DNA from: CAMCHP01 sp036835325
Lineage (GTDB): Bacteria > Bacteroidota > Bacteroidia > Flavobacteriales_D > Sanyastnellaceae
DNA length: 64,000 bases
Reading direction: 5' to 3'
NCBI GenBank assembly: GCA_036835325.1
Contig: DAITMF010000004.1
Location: 31,248-95,247, forward strand
The notes beneath the pieces are model-generated. The model was not told the origin of the DNA. It did no database searches and saw only the letters and a program-made list of their open reading frames with translations. This document shows positions 37,279-46,135 of this stretch, piece after piece (the stretch's first letter is position 1; every line of letters starts with the position of its first letter). The translations under genes were made by a program, and so were the position numbers.

Positions 37279-38646
37279 ATGAGTACAACTCAAACCCATT
37301 CTGCGCGCCTTGAGGCCTTCATGCAAGAAGTGCGCAAGCGCAATGCCAACGAGCCTGAGTTCATTCAGGCCGTGGAGGAGGTGGCAGAAACCGTGATTCC
37401 ATTCATTGAGAAGAATCCGAAGTATGCCGACGCCAAAATTTTGGAGCGCATTGTTGAGCCCGAGCGCACAATCATGTTCCGTGTTCCTTGGGTCGATGAC
37501 AAGGGCCAGGTTCAGGTGAACCGTGGTTTCCGAGTGCAGTTCAACTCAGCAATCGGGCCTTACAAAGGCGGTCTTCGCTTTCACCCCAGCGTGAACCTCA
37601 GCATCTTGAAGTTCCTCGGGTTTGAACAAATCTTCAAAAACTCGCTCACCTCACTCCCTATGGGCGGTGGTAAAGGGGGGTCAGATTTTGACCCCAAGGG
37701 CAAGTCTGACCTTGAAGTAATGCGTTTTTGCCAAAGCTTCATGACCGAACTCACCCGCCACGTAGGTGCTGATACCGACGTTCCGGCAGGTGACATCGGC
37801 GTTGGAGCGCGCGAAATCGGCTTCATGTTTGGTCAGTACAAGCGTCTCCGCAACGAATTTACCGGCGTTTTCACCGGCAAAGGCGTGAATTGGGGTGGCT
37901 CGCTCATCCGTCCGGAAGCAACAGGCTATGGCGCTGTATACTTCATCTCGAACATGCTTGAGCGCAGCGGCGATTCACTTCGCGGAAAAACCGTTGCGAT
38001 TTCAGGCTCCGGTAACGTAGCCCAATTTGCCATCGAGAAGGTTCAGCAAATGGGCGGTAAAGTCGTTACCGTTTCCGACTCTGCCGGTTACGTGTTTGCA
38101 CCTGAAGGCATCCACGCCGAACAACTTGACTTCATTAAAGACCTGAAAAACGTACGTCGCGGTCGCATCAGCGAGCTCGCCAATGCCTACGCTGACATGA
38201 CCTACTTCGAAGGTGAGCGTCCGTGGAGCCTCCCAACCAACGTTGATGTGGCCATTCCATGTGCGACCCAGAACGAGCTCAATGGCGACGATGCGCAACA
38301 GCTCATCGAGCGCGGCATCAAAGTGGTGGGCGAAGGCGCTAACATGCCTTCTACGCCTGAAGCCGTTGAGGTATTCCGCTCGAAGGGCATCCTCTTTGCG
38401 CCCGGCAAAGCATGCAACGCCGGTGGTGTGGCCACTTCAGGCCTCGAAATGTCGCAAAACTCACTGCGCCTGAGCTGGTCTCGCGAAGAAGTCGACGAAC
38501 GTCTCCGCGGCATCATGAACAGCATCCACGAAGCGTGCGTGAAGTACGGCCGTGACGACCAAGGCAAAGTTGACTACGTGCGCGGCGCCAACATCGCCGG
38601 CTTCGTGAAAGTTGCCGATGCCATGATTGATCAAGGCGTGATTTGA
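37279..38646 (+). CDS. gdhA: NADP-type glutamate dehydrogenase
   Basis: Reversibly aminates 2-oxoglutarate to glutamate; the hexameric NADP class is usually assimilatory. The 455-residue length is standard. Substrate-site residues are in GPYKGGLRFHPSVNLSILKF and LPMGGGKGGSDFDPKGKSD, with the catalytic Asp in VPAGDIGVG. The coenzyme domain has AISGSGNVAQFAIEKVQQMG. The gene is monocistronic, between a good promoter and a UUCG-loop terminator. Confidence 0.97.
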   Translation: MSTTQTHSARLEAFMQEVRKRNANEPEFIQAVEEVAETVIPFIEKNPKYADAKILERIVEPERTIMFRVPWVDDKGQVQVNRGFRVQFNSAIGPYKGGLRFHPSVNLSILKFLGFEQIFKNSLTSLPMGGGKGGSDFDPKGKSDLEVMRFCQSFMTELTRHVGADTDVPAGDIGVGAREIGFMFGQYKRLRNEFTGVFTGKGVNWGGSLIRPEATGYGAVYFISNMLERSGDSLRGKTVAISGSGNVAQFAIEKVQQMGGKVVTVSDSAGYVFAPEGIHAEQLDFIKDLKNVRRGRISELANAYADMTYFEGERPWSLPTNVDVAIPCATQNELNGDDAQQLIERGIKVVGEGANMPSTPEAVEVFRSKGILFAPGKACNAGGVATSGLEMSQNSLRLSWSREEVDERLRGIMNSIHEACVKYGRDDQGKVDYVRGANIAGFVKVADAMIDQGVI

Positions 38647-38666
38647 TTCACCTGTTTACCCTACTT

Positions 38667-38697
38667 AAAAAGCCATCCTTCGGGGTGGCTTTTTTTG
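38667..38697 (+). terminator. Intrinsic terminator of gdhA
   Basis: AGCCATCC-TTCG-GGGTGGCT stem-loop at 38671-38690 with preceding A4 and a following run of T, about 20 bp after the gdhA stop. The TTCG tetraloop is typical of strong terminators. Confidence 0.9.
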
Positions 38698-38712
38698 TTT
38701 TGGATGGATGAG
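38690..38712 (-). repeat. Copy of dispersed GGATGGATGAG / oligo-T motif
   Basis: Directly after the gdhA terminator: T-rich stretch then GGATGGATGAG on the plus strand. See finding on the dispersed motif. Confidence 0.5.
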
Positions 38713-38795
38713 TTTCCACCGTCACAAAGTACACGCTTGGTCAGAAATATTTGTTTTTGACGTATCTTACATCCGTCCAAAACCTTTCAACCAAA

Positions 38796-39686
38796 ATGAA
38801 AACCGCAATCACAACACTGGCGTTGGCCGCTGCCTTTGTTCTTCATATCAACGCCAATTCACAAAACACCTTGTTTTTTGATGACTTCGGAACAGGCTGC
38901 AATCAAGGACAATTGTCATCGGTGTATGGCAACGGATGGACGGCCACCAACACCGGCGCCAACGAAGCTTCGGCCAGCAACTGGTACGTTAGCGGCACCG
39001 AAACCAACACCGGCGTAGGCAACTGTGGAGCTGAATGTGGCAGTTCGCCTAACCCCACTTTGCACGTATCAAATCCGACCGTGCTCGGAATTCCAGCCGA
39101 CATCGGCGCTGCCTACTACGAAGGCTTGGCGGGATTCTGCGGCTTCTTCCCCTGCGGCGCCACCGATAAACGTGTTGAATCGCCCACCATCAATTGCACC
39201 GGGCACACAAACATTTCACTGAGTTTCACTTACCTCGAAGGAGGCAACGCCATTGACAATGCCACGGTGTGGTACTTCGACGGCAGCACGTGGTCGCAGG
39301 TCGATGACCCACCAAAAACCTTTAGCCCAACGTGTTCGCCCCAAGGCCAGTGGACTGCACGCAGCATCGTTCTACCGGCCTCGGCCAACAACAACGCCGC
39401 TGTACGCATTGGCTTCCGCTGGATCAACAACGACGATGGCGACGCCACCGACCCATCATTCGCCGCAGATGACGTCGAAGTTACCGGCACCCCTGATTCC
39501 GTTGATCCTGTAGAATGCCTCGGCGACATCAACGGCGATGGAACCATAAACGCCTCCGACTTCAGCTTGTTTATGGGCAATTTCGGCTGCACTGCCAACT
39601 GCATAGCTGATTTCGATGGCAACGGCCAAGTCGACACCGACGATTTGCTCTTTTTCTTGAGTGTATTCGGAACTACGTGCGATTGA
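38796..39686 (+). CDS. Secreted protein with C-terminal dockerin-like calcium repeats
   Basis: A 296-residue protein from ATG 38796 with signal peptide MKTAITTLALAAAFVLHINA; the upstream in-frame codons are outside the gene. The main domain is Cys/Trp-rich with a concanavalin-like pattern (FFDDFGTGCNQG, GNGWTATNTGANEASASNWY, ISLSFTYLEGGNAIDNATVW). The C-terminus has two EF-hand-like calcium loops, DINGDGTINASDFSLFMGNF and DFDGNGQVDTDDLLFFLSVF, a dockerin type I-like pair. No T9SS sorting domain follows, so display or release might depend on the dockerin part. The ligand is unknown. Confidence 0.8.
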   Translation: MKTAITTLALAAAFVLHINANSQNTLFFDDFGTGCNQGQLSSVYGNGWTATNTGANEASASNWYVSGTETNTGVGNCGAECGSSPNPTLHVSNPTVLGIPADIGAAYYEGLAGFCGFFPCGATDKRVESPTINCTGHTNISLSFTYLEGGNAIDNATVWYFDGSTWSQVDDPPKTFSPTCSPQGQWTARSIVLPASANNNAAVRIGFRWINNDDGDATDPSFAADDVEVTGTPDSVDPVECLGDINGDGTINASDFSLFMGNFGCTANCIADFDGNGQVDTDDLLFFLSVFGTTCD

Positions 39687-39700
39687 GCCGCTCCATTCGC

Positions 39701-39708
39701 TAATTTTG
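39701..39708 (+). promoter_or_regulatory. -7 box abutting the start of the cytochrome-b-like gene
   Basis: TAATTTTG fits TAnnTTTG and ends 4 nt before the ATG at 39713, predicting a leaderless transcript. Confidence 0.5.
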
Positions 39709-39712
39709 TGGT

Positions 39713-40159
39713 ATGATTATCGGACTTCAACACCTGCACTCAGGCTTACGCTATGTAGTGCTTCTCTTTTTGGTTATTTCAATCGTTGTCGCTTTTGTTG
39801 GCCGCAATAAAGGGTCGTTCAAAGGCCTGAAAACGGTAGCTTTGGTAGCCTTGGCCTCAGCACACCTTCAACTGGTCATTGGATTGGCACTCTATTTCCT
39901 GAAAAATTGGCACCTCGCATTCACGGTAGATGGTTTTATGAAAGCGCCACACACCCGCTTCTTCGCGGTTGAGCACCTCACCATGATGCTCTTGGCGATC
40001 ATATTGATAACCGTGGGCTACGCGAGTGCGAAACGCATGACCGATGCTGTGCGGCAACACCGCCGCATTTTGGTGTTTTACCTGGTGGCTTTGGTACTGA
40101 TCTTCGCGAGCATTCCATGGCCGTTCCGAACCGATCTTGGGCATTACGGATGGTTCTGA
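39713..40159 (+). CDS. Four-helix membrane protein, cytochrome b-like
   Basis: A 148-residue integral membrane protein with four helices (LRYVVLLFLVISIVVAF, LQLVIGLALYFL, HLTMMLLAIILITVGYA, ILVFYLVALVLIFA). Conserved histidines (HLHSGLRY, SAHLQLVIG, VEHLTMM) suggest haem binding; Bacteroidota homologues are annotated as cytochrome b. It overlaps the start of the cytochrome c gene at 40150, so the pair may form a small electron-transfer unit. Confidence 0.75.
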   Translation: MIIGLQHLHSGLRYVVLLFLVISIVVAFVGRNKGSFKGLKTVALVALASAHLQLVIGLALYFLKNWHLAFTVDGFMKAPHTRFFAVEHLTMMLLAIILITVGYASAKRMTDAVRQHRRILVFYLVALVLIFASIPWPFRTDLGHYGWF

Positions 40160-40479
40160 TTCGCACAGCATTGGTCGTTTTTTTGACCGTTTTTCTTTTC
40201 GCCTGCGGCGGATCGGATAGCGTGCCCACGAGCAACTCAACTGACATCACCGAGGCCGAATCCCAACGACTGTACACCATGAAGTGCGGTCTCTGTCACG
40301 GCAACGACGGAAAACTGATGCTCTCGGGTGCACCTGACCTTTCAAGCTCACGCCTCGAACTCAACGAACGCATCGCCCTCATCACCTACGGCAAAGGCAA
40401 AATGCCGCCGCAAAAAGATGTGCTGACGGCAGATGAAATCCGCGGTATCGCCCGCTACATAGAAACCTTCAGAAAGTAA
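40150..40479 (+). CDS. Small c-type cytochrome lipoprotein
   Basis: A 109-residue protein from ATG 40150, which overlaps the previous gene by 10 bp. It has a lipoprotein signal MVLIRTALVVFLTVFLFAC and a single haem site CGLCHGNDGK, with YGKGKMPPQ giving the Met ligand and a C-terminal helix (IRGIARYIETFRK). A periplasmic monohaem cytochrome c of class I size. Partner oxidase or reductase unknown. It is followed after 4 bp by hflX. Confidence 0.88.
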   Translation: MVLIRTALVVFLTVFLFACGGSDSVPTSNSTDITEAESQRLYTMKCGLCHGNDGKLMLSGAPDLSSSRLELNERIALITYGKGKMPPQKDVLTADEIRGIARYIETFRK

Positions 40480-40483
40480 CTCC

Positions 40484-41716
40484 ATGCCGCAACTGCTGGA
40501 AACAGCAAAAATTCAAGAAACCTGCATTCTCGTAGGCTTGGTCACCCGTGCCCAATCGCGTGAATTGCTCGAGGAATACCTCGCCGAGCTTGAGTTTCTT
40601 GCCACCACGGCCGACGCCCGCTGCGTTGGCCGATTTGTACAAGCCTTGAACAATCCTGACCCGCGCACCTTCATTGGGTCAGGCAAGGTGCTTGAGATTG
40701 CCGAATTCGTTAAAGAACATAAGGTTGATATGGTCATCTTCGACGATGAACTCAGTCCTGCGCAGCTGCGCAACCTTGAAAACGAATTGAAAGATGTCAA
40801 GGTGCTTGACCGCAACAACCTCATCCTTGACATTTTTGCTTCGCGCGCTCGCACTGCACACGCCAAAACCCAGGTCGAACTGGCACAGTACCAGTACCTC
40901 CTTCCGCGACTTACCCGAATGTGGACCCACCTTCAAAAACAAAAAGGGGGTATCGGTATGAAAGGGCCCGGTGAAAAAGAAATCGAGACTGACCGACGCA
41001 TCATCCGCGACCGCATCGCCGGCCTGAAGAAAGACCTCGAGAACATTGACAAGCAAATGGCTACCCAACGCGGAAACCGCGGGGCACTGGTCAGGGTAGC
41101 GCTGGTCGGCTACACCAACGTAGGCAAATCAACCCTGATGAACCTGCTTGCAAAAAGCGAAGTGTACGCCGAGAACAAGCTCTTTGCCACCCTTGACACA
41201 ACCGTGCGCAAAGTCGTTCTGGGAAATCTTCCTTTTTTGCTTTCAGATACGGTCGGATTCATCCGCAAATTGCCCCACCAACTCATCGAATCGTTCAAAT
41301 CAACCCTCGATGAAACGCGTGAATCAGATTTGCTCATCCATGTGGTTGACATCTCACACCCGAAATTTGAAGAACAAATGGCTGTGGTGCAAGAAACCTT
41401 GCTCGATATTGGCGCCGGCCACACCCCGGTTTTGTTGGTCTTCAACAAAATTGACGCGGTTGAATTTCCTACCATCGACGACAGCTTTCCCATCCATCCA
41501 GACCTTGCAAACGAAGAGGAGATTCACGATCCATCGCCCATTCCACGCAACCTCGATGAGCTCAAGCAAACTTGGATGGCGCGCATGGGCGAAGCTTCGG
41601 TCGTGTTCATTTCAGCCCGCGACCGTGTGAACCTCGATGAACTGCGTGACGTGCTGTACGAACGGGTGAAAACCATTCATGCAGAGCGTTACCCGTACAA
41701 CAACTACCTCTATTGA
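40484..41716 (+). CDS. hflX: Ribosome-associated GTPase HflX
   Basis: A 410-residue GTPase that dissociates stalled 70S ribosomes. The N-terminal HflX domain (RTFIGSGKVLEIAEFVKEHK, VIFDDELSPAQLRNLENEL, VLDRNNLILDIFASRARTAH) is followed by the helical linker (GPGEKEIETDRRIIRDRI). The G domain has GYTNVGKST (G1), TLDTTVRKV (G2), DTVGF (G3) and NKID (G4). The stop is 37 bp before the rbfA ATG; the rbfA promoter lies in that gap. Confidence 0.95.
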   Translation: MPQLLETAKIQETCILVGLVTRAQSRELLEEYLAELEFLATTADARCVGRFVQALNNPDPRTFIGSGKVLEIAEFVKEHKVDMVIFDDELSPAQLRNLENELKDVKVLDRNNLILDIFASRARTAHAKTQVELAQYQYLLPRLTRMWTHLQKQKGGIGMKGPGEKEIETDRRIIRDRIAGLKKDLENIDKQMATQRGNRGALVRVALVGYTNVGKSTLMNLLAKSEVYAENKLFATLDTTVRKVVLGNLPFLLSDTVGFIRKLPHQLIESFKSTLDETRESDLLIHVVDISHPKFEEQMAVVQETLLDIGAGHTPVLLVFNKIDAVEFPTIDDSFPIHPDLANEEEIHDPSPIPRNLDELKQTWMARMGEASVVFISARDRVNLDELRDVLYERVKTIHAERYPYNNYLY

Positions 41717-41737
41717 GCTTGCCCCGTGGCAATGCCT

Positions 41738-41745
41738 TATCTTTG
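41738..41745 (+). promoter_or_regulatory. -7 box of rbfA
   Basis: TATCTTTG matches TAnnTTTG and ends 8 nt before the rbfA ATG. A TTG at 41719-41721 gives a 16-bp spacer. Confidence 0.55.
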
Positions 41746-41753
41746 CGACTGTT

Positions 41754-42089
41754 ATGGCAGGAATACGACAAGAAAAAATCGCCAGCATGCTCAAACGCGA
41801 GCTCGCCCTCATCTTCCAGCGCGAGGCCTCGACCTTGTTCAACGGGCGTTTCATCACCATCACCGTGGTTAGGCTAACCCCCGACCTCGGTATGGCACGC
41901 GTGTACTTGAGCATTCTGGCCACCAAAGATGTGAAGGCCGATTTGGCCATGATCAGAGAGCAAACCTGGAAGGTTCGTAAACTGCTCGCTGAAACCGCAG
42001 GGAAACATTTGCGTAAAATGCCTGAAATCAGCTTCTTCATCGATGATTCACTCGACTATTTCGAAGAAGTTGACCGCCTCTTGAAGTAA
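41754..42089 (+). CDS. rbfA: Ribosome-binding factor A
   Basis: A 111-residue 30S maturation factor with a KH-like fold. Family residues: RQEKIASMLKRELALIFQRE, ITVVRLTPDLGMARVYLSIL, LLAETAGKHLRKMPEISFFI and DDSLDYFEEVDRLLK, which is the conserved C-terminal motif. ATG 41754 is chosen over an upstream in-frame ATG inside hflX because of homology and promoter position. It is followed after 2 bp by a methyltransferase gene. Confidence 0.95.
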   Translation: MAGIRQEKIASMLKRELALIFQREASTLFNGRFITITVVRLTPDLGMARVYLSILATKDVKADLAMIREQTWKVRKLLAETAGKHLRKMPEISFFIDDSLDYFEEVDRLLK

Positions 42090-42091
42090 CC

Positions 42092-42868
42092 ATGCACCGC
42101 GAAGAAATAAAGCGCTCACTGCACATGGCCTGTGGCCACAGCACATTGCTGCAACGCAGTTTGTTTACCATTATGGACTGGCTGACCGGCCAGAGTTGGC
42201 ACGTAAGACGCGAAATCCGCAAATGGCTGCGCAACGCTCCCCAGCATGCGCACATCCTCGACGCCGGAACAGGGTATGGCCATCAGGCTTACTGGCTCAG
42301 CAAACAGAACCACCGGCACAGCGTATTGGCCATCGACGAATCGCGCGAACACGTGTGCCGCGGCAATGCCTACGTGCGTGACGCACAGCTCAACAACCTC
42401 TTGTTCCGCACAGCCGCCCTTGAAGATTTCAAAGCCGACGCGGCGTTTGACCTGATTTTGTGCACCGATGCCATCTCACACGTTGCCGATGAAGCGTCAG
42501 TGTTGAACAACCTCCATGACTCAATGCGGCATGAAGGCTTGCTCATCGCCACCGCCGAACGCCGGCCCGCCGAAACTCCCAAAAACCAGCCGGCCAACGG
42601 TTACGACATGGGTGAACTCAAGCAGCTATTCAGAGACAGCGGTTTTCACAAGGTAAAAGCCCATTACACCGGAGGGTGGTTTGGTCAGACCGGACGCTAC
42701 CTCGGGGTGAGCATTCCGCTCACGCTCCTGCGCACCAGCCGTTTGTTTGCGGTCATCATGCCCTTCTATTTTTTGCTGGTTACGCCGGTGGTTATTCTCT
42801 TTAACTGGCTTGATAGCCATACGGCTCAAACCAGCGGCCGCGGTATTCTTCTACTCGCGCGAAAATAA
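42092..42868 (+). CDS. Class I SAM methyltransferase with C-terminal membrane segment
   Basis: A 258-residue protein. SAM motif I is HILDAGTGYGHQAYWLSK, followed by HSVLAIDESREHVCRGNAYV and FDLILCTDAISHVADEASVL, as in ubiE-like methyltransferases. After the domain, residues about 218-245 (LFAVIMPFYFLLVTPVVILF) are strongly hydrophobic, so the enzyme is probably bound to the inner membrane with a lipid-like or membrane-protein substrate. It lies 2 bp after rbfA and 35 bp before the LolC/E-like gene. Confidence 0.83.
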   Translation: MHREEIKRSLHMACGHSTLLQRSLFTIMDWLTGQSWHVRREIRKWLRNAPQHAHILDAGTGYGHQAYWLSKQNHRHSVLAIDESREHVCRGNAYVRDAQLNNLLFRTAALEDFKADAAFDLILCTDAISHVADEASVLNNLHDSMRHEGLLIATAERRPAETPKNQPANGYDMGELKQLFRDSGFHKVKAHYTGGWFGQTGRYLGVSIPLTLLRTSRLFAVIMPFYFLLVTPVVILFNWLDSHTAQTSGRGILLLARK

Positions 42869-42903
42869 GGCCACAGGCCATTGAAATGGCGTAACTTCAC
42901 CCC

Positions 42904-44115
42904 GTGAACGTCGCGTTCTTCATATCACGCCGCTACCTGTTTGCCAAGAAGTCACGGAACATCATCAACGTGATTTCGGCCATCTCCATGTTTGTTGTTG
43001 CCATGGTCACTGCGGCAATGATTACCGTGCTTTCAGCCTTCAACGGCATCGAATCACTTGTGAGCAGCCTGTTTAGCTCGTTCGACCCTGAGATTACCGT
43101 GCTGCCCGCTGAAGGAAAGGTGTTTGAGGCAAGTGACTCGCTCATTACTTACCTCGCCGCCACCGAAGGGGTTTCATCGGTAGCCCGTGTACTTGAAGAC
43201 GATGTCGTAATCCGATTCGACAACCAACCCACCGTTGCTACACTTAAAGGCGTTGACACCGTGTTTACCCGAGTCACCGATGTGCGTGACGTCATCCGCT
43301 ATGGCGAGTTTAAACTCGAAAGCAATGGTTTCCCTTGCGCCATTGTTGGCTATGGCATTCAAAGCGAACTCGGATTGCCCTACCACCCAACCGAGTACCC
43401 ATTGTTCTCAGTATCGGCCCCGATTCGCGGTAAAAAACTCGGACGTTACAAAGAGCGGGCCCTCAATACCCTACCCGTGATGATGAGCGGCGTATTCAGC
43501 ATCAACGCCGAAATGGATGTGAAGTACATCCTCACCCCCTTGGCGTTTGCGCGTGAACTCTTCAATTACGAAAATGAAGTGAGCGCACTTGGCATTGCCA
43601 TTGCCGACAAACAAAAACCCGAAAAGGTCAAAGAGCGCTTAGCTGCTCGGTTAGGGCCCGACTACATCATTGAAACACGTTACGACCGCAACGCCCTCAT
43701 TCACCAAACCAACCGCACCGAAAAGTGGGCGACCTTTCTCATTCTCACCTTCATCATGGTCATCGCCGGCTTCAACATCATGGCTTCACTCACCATGCTA
43801 ATCATTGAAAAACGGAACGACATTTTCATTCTTCAAAGCATGGGATTCACTGCTGCTGACATCCGAACGGTGTTTAGCAACCAAGGCTTCCTAATCAATG
43901 CCATTGGCATGCTCATTGGTTTGGTGTTTGGCTTGGGCCTGTGTTTCGTACAGCAGAAGTTTGGGTTGATTAAACTTCAGGGCTCCATTGTACCGGCTTA
44001 CCCCATCGAAGTACGACCGGGTGATATCGCCGGCATCCTCTTCACTGTGCTCGCAATTGGCACGCTGTTTTCAACAGGCATGGTGCGCTACCTAATCAAG
44101 CGCTTTGTGCACTGA
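42904..44115 (+). CDS. LolC/LolE-like ABC transporter permease (FtsX family)
   Basis: A 403-residue inner-membrane permease with GTG start, 4 nt after a near-consensus -7 element TAACTTCA. One N-terminal helix (IINVISAISMFVVAMVTAAM), a large periplasmic domain, then three C-terminal helices including LTFIMVIAGFNIMASLTMLI and LINAIGMLIGLVFGLGLCFV. These are the features of lipoprotein-release permeases that work with LolD; the ATPase gene is not in this window. The 3' end overlaps the convergent dusB gene by 20 bp. Confidence 0.88.
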   Translation: MNVAFFISRRYLFAKKSRNIINVISAISMFVVAMVTAAMITVLSAFNGIESLVSSLFSSFDPEITVLPAEGKVFEASDSLITYLAATEGVSSVARVLEDDVVIRFDNQPTVATLKGVDTVFTRVTDVRDVIRYGEFKLESNGFPCAIVGYGIQSELGLPYHPTEYPLFSVSAPIRGKKLGRYKERALNTLPVMMSGVFSINAEMDVKYILTPLAFARELFNYENEVSALGIAIADKQKPEKVKERLAARLGPDYIIETRYDRNALIHQTNRTEKWATFLILTFIMVIAGFNIMASLTMLIIEKRNDIFILQSMGFTAADIRTVFSNQGFLINAIGMLIGLVFGLGLCFVQQKFGLIKLQGSIVPAYPIEVRPGDIAGILFTVLAIGTLFSTGMVRYLIKRFVH

Positions 44116-45100
44116 AAGCGTAACCCTTGAATTCTTCTTTGATTTCGTCGAGTTTTTCAAGCACTGCTGCCTCGCTGTCGAGCGTAACCAAGGCCAAACG
44201 GTGGTCTTTGAAGTGCGAAATGCCTTTGAAGTAATTCGCATAGTGCCTGCGCATTTCAACAATGCCCAGCCGATCTCCTTTCCAACGCACCGACATTCGG
44301 AGGTGGTCAGCGGCTGCATCGATGCGCTCTGACATGGTTGGAGGCTGCAATTCTTGGCCCGTGGCGAAGTAGTGCTTAATCTCGCGGAAAATCCACGGGT
44401 AACCTATACTGGCCCTGCCGATCATGATGCCATCAACGCCGTAGCGGTTGCGGTACTCAAGCGCCCGTTGCGGTGTGTCAATGTCGCCATTGCCAAACAC
44501 CGGAATGTGCATACGCGGGTTGTTTTTCACTTCAGCAATAAGCGACCAGTCGGCATCGCCTTTGTACATCTGCTTGCGGGTTCTACCGTGAATGCTGATG
44601 GCTTTGATGCCTACATCCTGCAAACGTTCGGCCACCTCAACGATGTATTTGGTATCTTCATCCCAGCCCAGACGGGTTTTAACCGTTACAGGAAGCGAGG
44701 TCGAGTTTACGATTTCACGGGTCAACGAAACCATTTTGGGCACATCCTGAAGAATTCCGGCGCCGGCGCCTCGGCAGGTTACTTTCTTAACCGGACACCC
44801 GTAATTGATGTCGATGATGTCAGGATTTGCTTCAGCCGTGATGCGCGTAGCTTCGCGCATCGATTCAATCTCACTGCCGAAAATCTGGATGCCGATGGGC
44901 CGCTCGTACTCGAAAATATCGAGTTTCTGACGGCTCTTCGCGGCATCGCGAATGAGGCCCTCCGAAGAGATGAACTCTGTGTACATCAGGTCGGCACCGT
45001 GCTTTTTGCACAGTGCACGAAAGGGCGGATCGCTGACGTCTTCCATCGGCGCCAACAAGAGCGGAAACTCACCCAATTCAATGTGTTCAATCTTAACCAT
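44096..45100 (-). CDS. dusB: tRNA-dihydrouridine synthase
   Basis: A 334-residue FMN enzyme that reduces uridines in the tRNA D-loop. Signatures: LAPMEDVSDPPFRALCKKHG, DIINYGCPVKKV-like stretch with the catalytic Cys (NYGCPVKKVTCRGAGAGIL), VTVKTRLGWDEDT, ISIHGRTRKQMYKGDADWSL and FGNGDIDTPQRALEY. The C-terminal helical domain matches DusB. A -7 box TAAATTTG (45133-45126, minus) lies 25 nt upstream. Its 3' end overlaps the LolC/E-like gene by 20 bp on the opposite strand. Confidence 0.93.
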   Translation of the reverse strand: MVKIEHIELGEFPLLLAPMEDVSDPPFRALCKKHGADLMYTEFISSEGLIRDAAKSRQKLDIFEYERPIGIQIFGSEIESMREATRITAEANPDIIDINYGCPVKKVTCRGAGAGILQDVPKMVSLTREIVNSTSLPVTVKTRLGWDEDTKYIVEVAERLQDVGIKAISIHGRTRKQMYKGDADWSLIAEVKNNPRMHIPVFGNGDIDTPQRALEYRNRYGVDGIMIGRASIGYPWIFREIKHYFATGQELQPPTMSERIDAAADHLRMSVRWKGDRLGIVEMRRHYANYFKGISHFKDHRLALVTLDSEAAVLEKLDEIKEEFKGYAFSAQSA

Positions 45101-45175
45101 TCGGAAAAAATACCCAACTTCGGAGCAAATTTACGAAAAGGCCGTCACACCGTGATTTTTACTGTTTTCAGAAGC

Positions 45176-46108
45176 ATGTCACCGGGCATGAAAGCACTGT
45201 TCTTTGTTCTGCTGTTCTTTATGATGGCGGCATTGGGCAGCGCATTGGCGCCCATCGTGGCGACGCTGGTATGCGGTGGCGAGGCGGTTGACCTGAGCGC
45301 TTTGCTCACCACTGACGCAGCCTTGCCTGATGCGTGCACCTTGCGAACGGTCAACACGGTCAATCAACTCGTTGCTTTTTTGGCCCTCGCCTTTGTTTTT
45401 CGTTTTTTGTTTGGGATGGATGGAGTGGATGGATTCAGAAACCGGCTTCCGAGCGCATCGGCCTGGTTGGTGCCACTTCTCGGTTTGGCAGCATTGCCTT
45501 TGATACAAGCAGCCTACGATGTGAATGCGTCGTTTATACCGGATGGCAGTGCCCTTGCAGAAATGGTGAAGCCCGCAGAAACCTTGGCCGAGGAGATGAC
45601 CAACACCATGCTCGATATGCCTACAACGACGAGTTTGTTGATCAACCTGCTCGTGGTGGCTGTGGTTCCGGCTGTTTGCGAAGAATTCGCCTTTCGCGGA
45701 GTGCTGCAGGTGCAACTTGCCAGGGCCACGCGCAATGTACACCTCGGTGTTTGGCTTACAGCCATCTTCTTTAGCTTCATCCACTTGCAGTTTTACGGTT
45801 TCCTTCCCCGTGTGCTGCTGGGTGCTTTTTTCGGGTACCTGGTGGTGCACACCGGCAGCTTGTGGACGGCAGTCTTGGCCCATTTCGTCAACAACGCTGT
45901 TGTTGTTTTCGCGAACTACGTTTCTCAGAAGTCAGAACGCTTCGATCTTGAGCAACTTGAGGCTCCTTCGGGTGATGCACTGGTTGTACTGCTTGCCTTC
46001 GCCGTTTTCACCCTCTTGTATTGGGTAATTCTGCAGCAATCGGTTTGGCCGACCATCAAAGAACGCTACCTGACCGATCTCCGCGGTGAGCCGCAAACCG
46101 GCGACTAA
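45176..46108 (+). CDS. CPBP-family intramembrane protease
   Basis: A 310-residue polytopic membrane protein from ATG 45176; the open frame extends far upstream antisense to dusB, which I reject. It has at least seven hydrophobic segments. The CPBP (Abi/CAAX protease) motifs are present: EEFAFRG with the paired glutamates and Arg, FSFIHLQ, and HFVNNAVVV. Family members cleave prenylated or membrane substrates, and some give immunity to bacteriocins. It is followed by a copy of the dispersed ATCCATCC motif and the convergent ispD. Confidence 0.88.
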   Translation: MSPGMKALFFVLLFFMMAALGSALAPIVATLVCGGEAVDLSALLTTDAALPDACTLRTVNTVNQLVAFLALAFVFRFLFGMDGVDGFRNRLPSASAWLVPLLGLAALPLIQAAYDVNASFIPDGSALAEMVKPAETLAEEMTNTMLDMPTTTSLLINLLVVAVVPAVCEEFAFRGVLQVQLARATRNVHLGVWLTAIFFSFIHLQFYGFLPRVLLGAFFGYLVVHTGSLWTAVLAHFVNNAVVVFANYVSQKSERFDLEQLEAPSGDALVVLLAFAVFTLLYWVILQQSVWPTIKERYLTDLRGEPQTGD

Positions 46109-46113
46109 GGATG

Positions 46114-46135
46114 CTCATCCATCCCCCAAAAAAAA
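46114..46135 (+). repeat. Copy of dispersed ATCCATCC / oligo-A motif
   Basis: CTCATCCATCCCCC followed by eight A, in the 27-bp gap between two convergent genes. The cleanest copy of the dispersed motif; it may assist termination but has no clear hairpin. Confidence 0.55.

Noticed and set aside
44354..45175. Long upstream extension of the CPBP protease frame
   Set aside because: It runs antisense through dusB, which has clear family motifs; ATG 45176 gives a normal-length CPBP protein.
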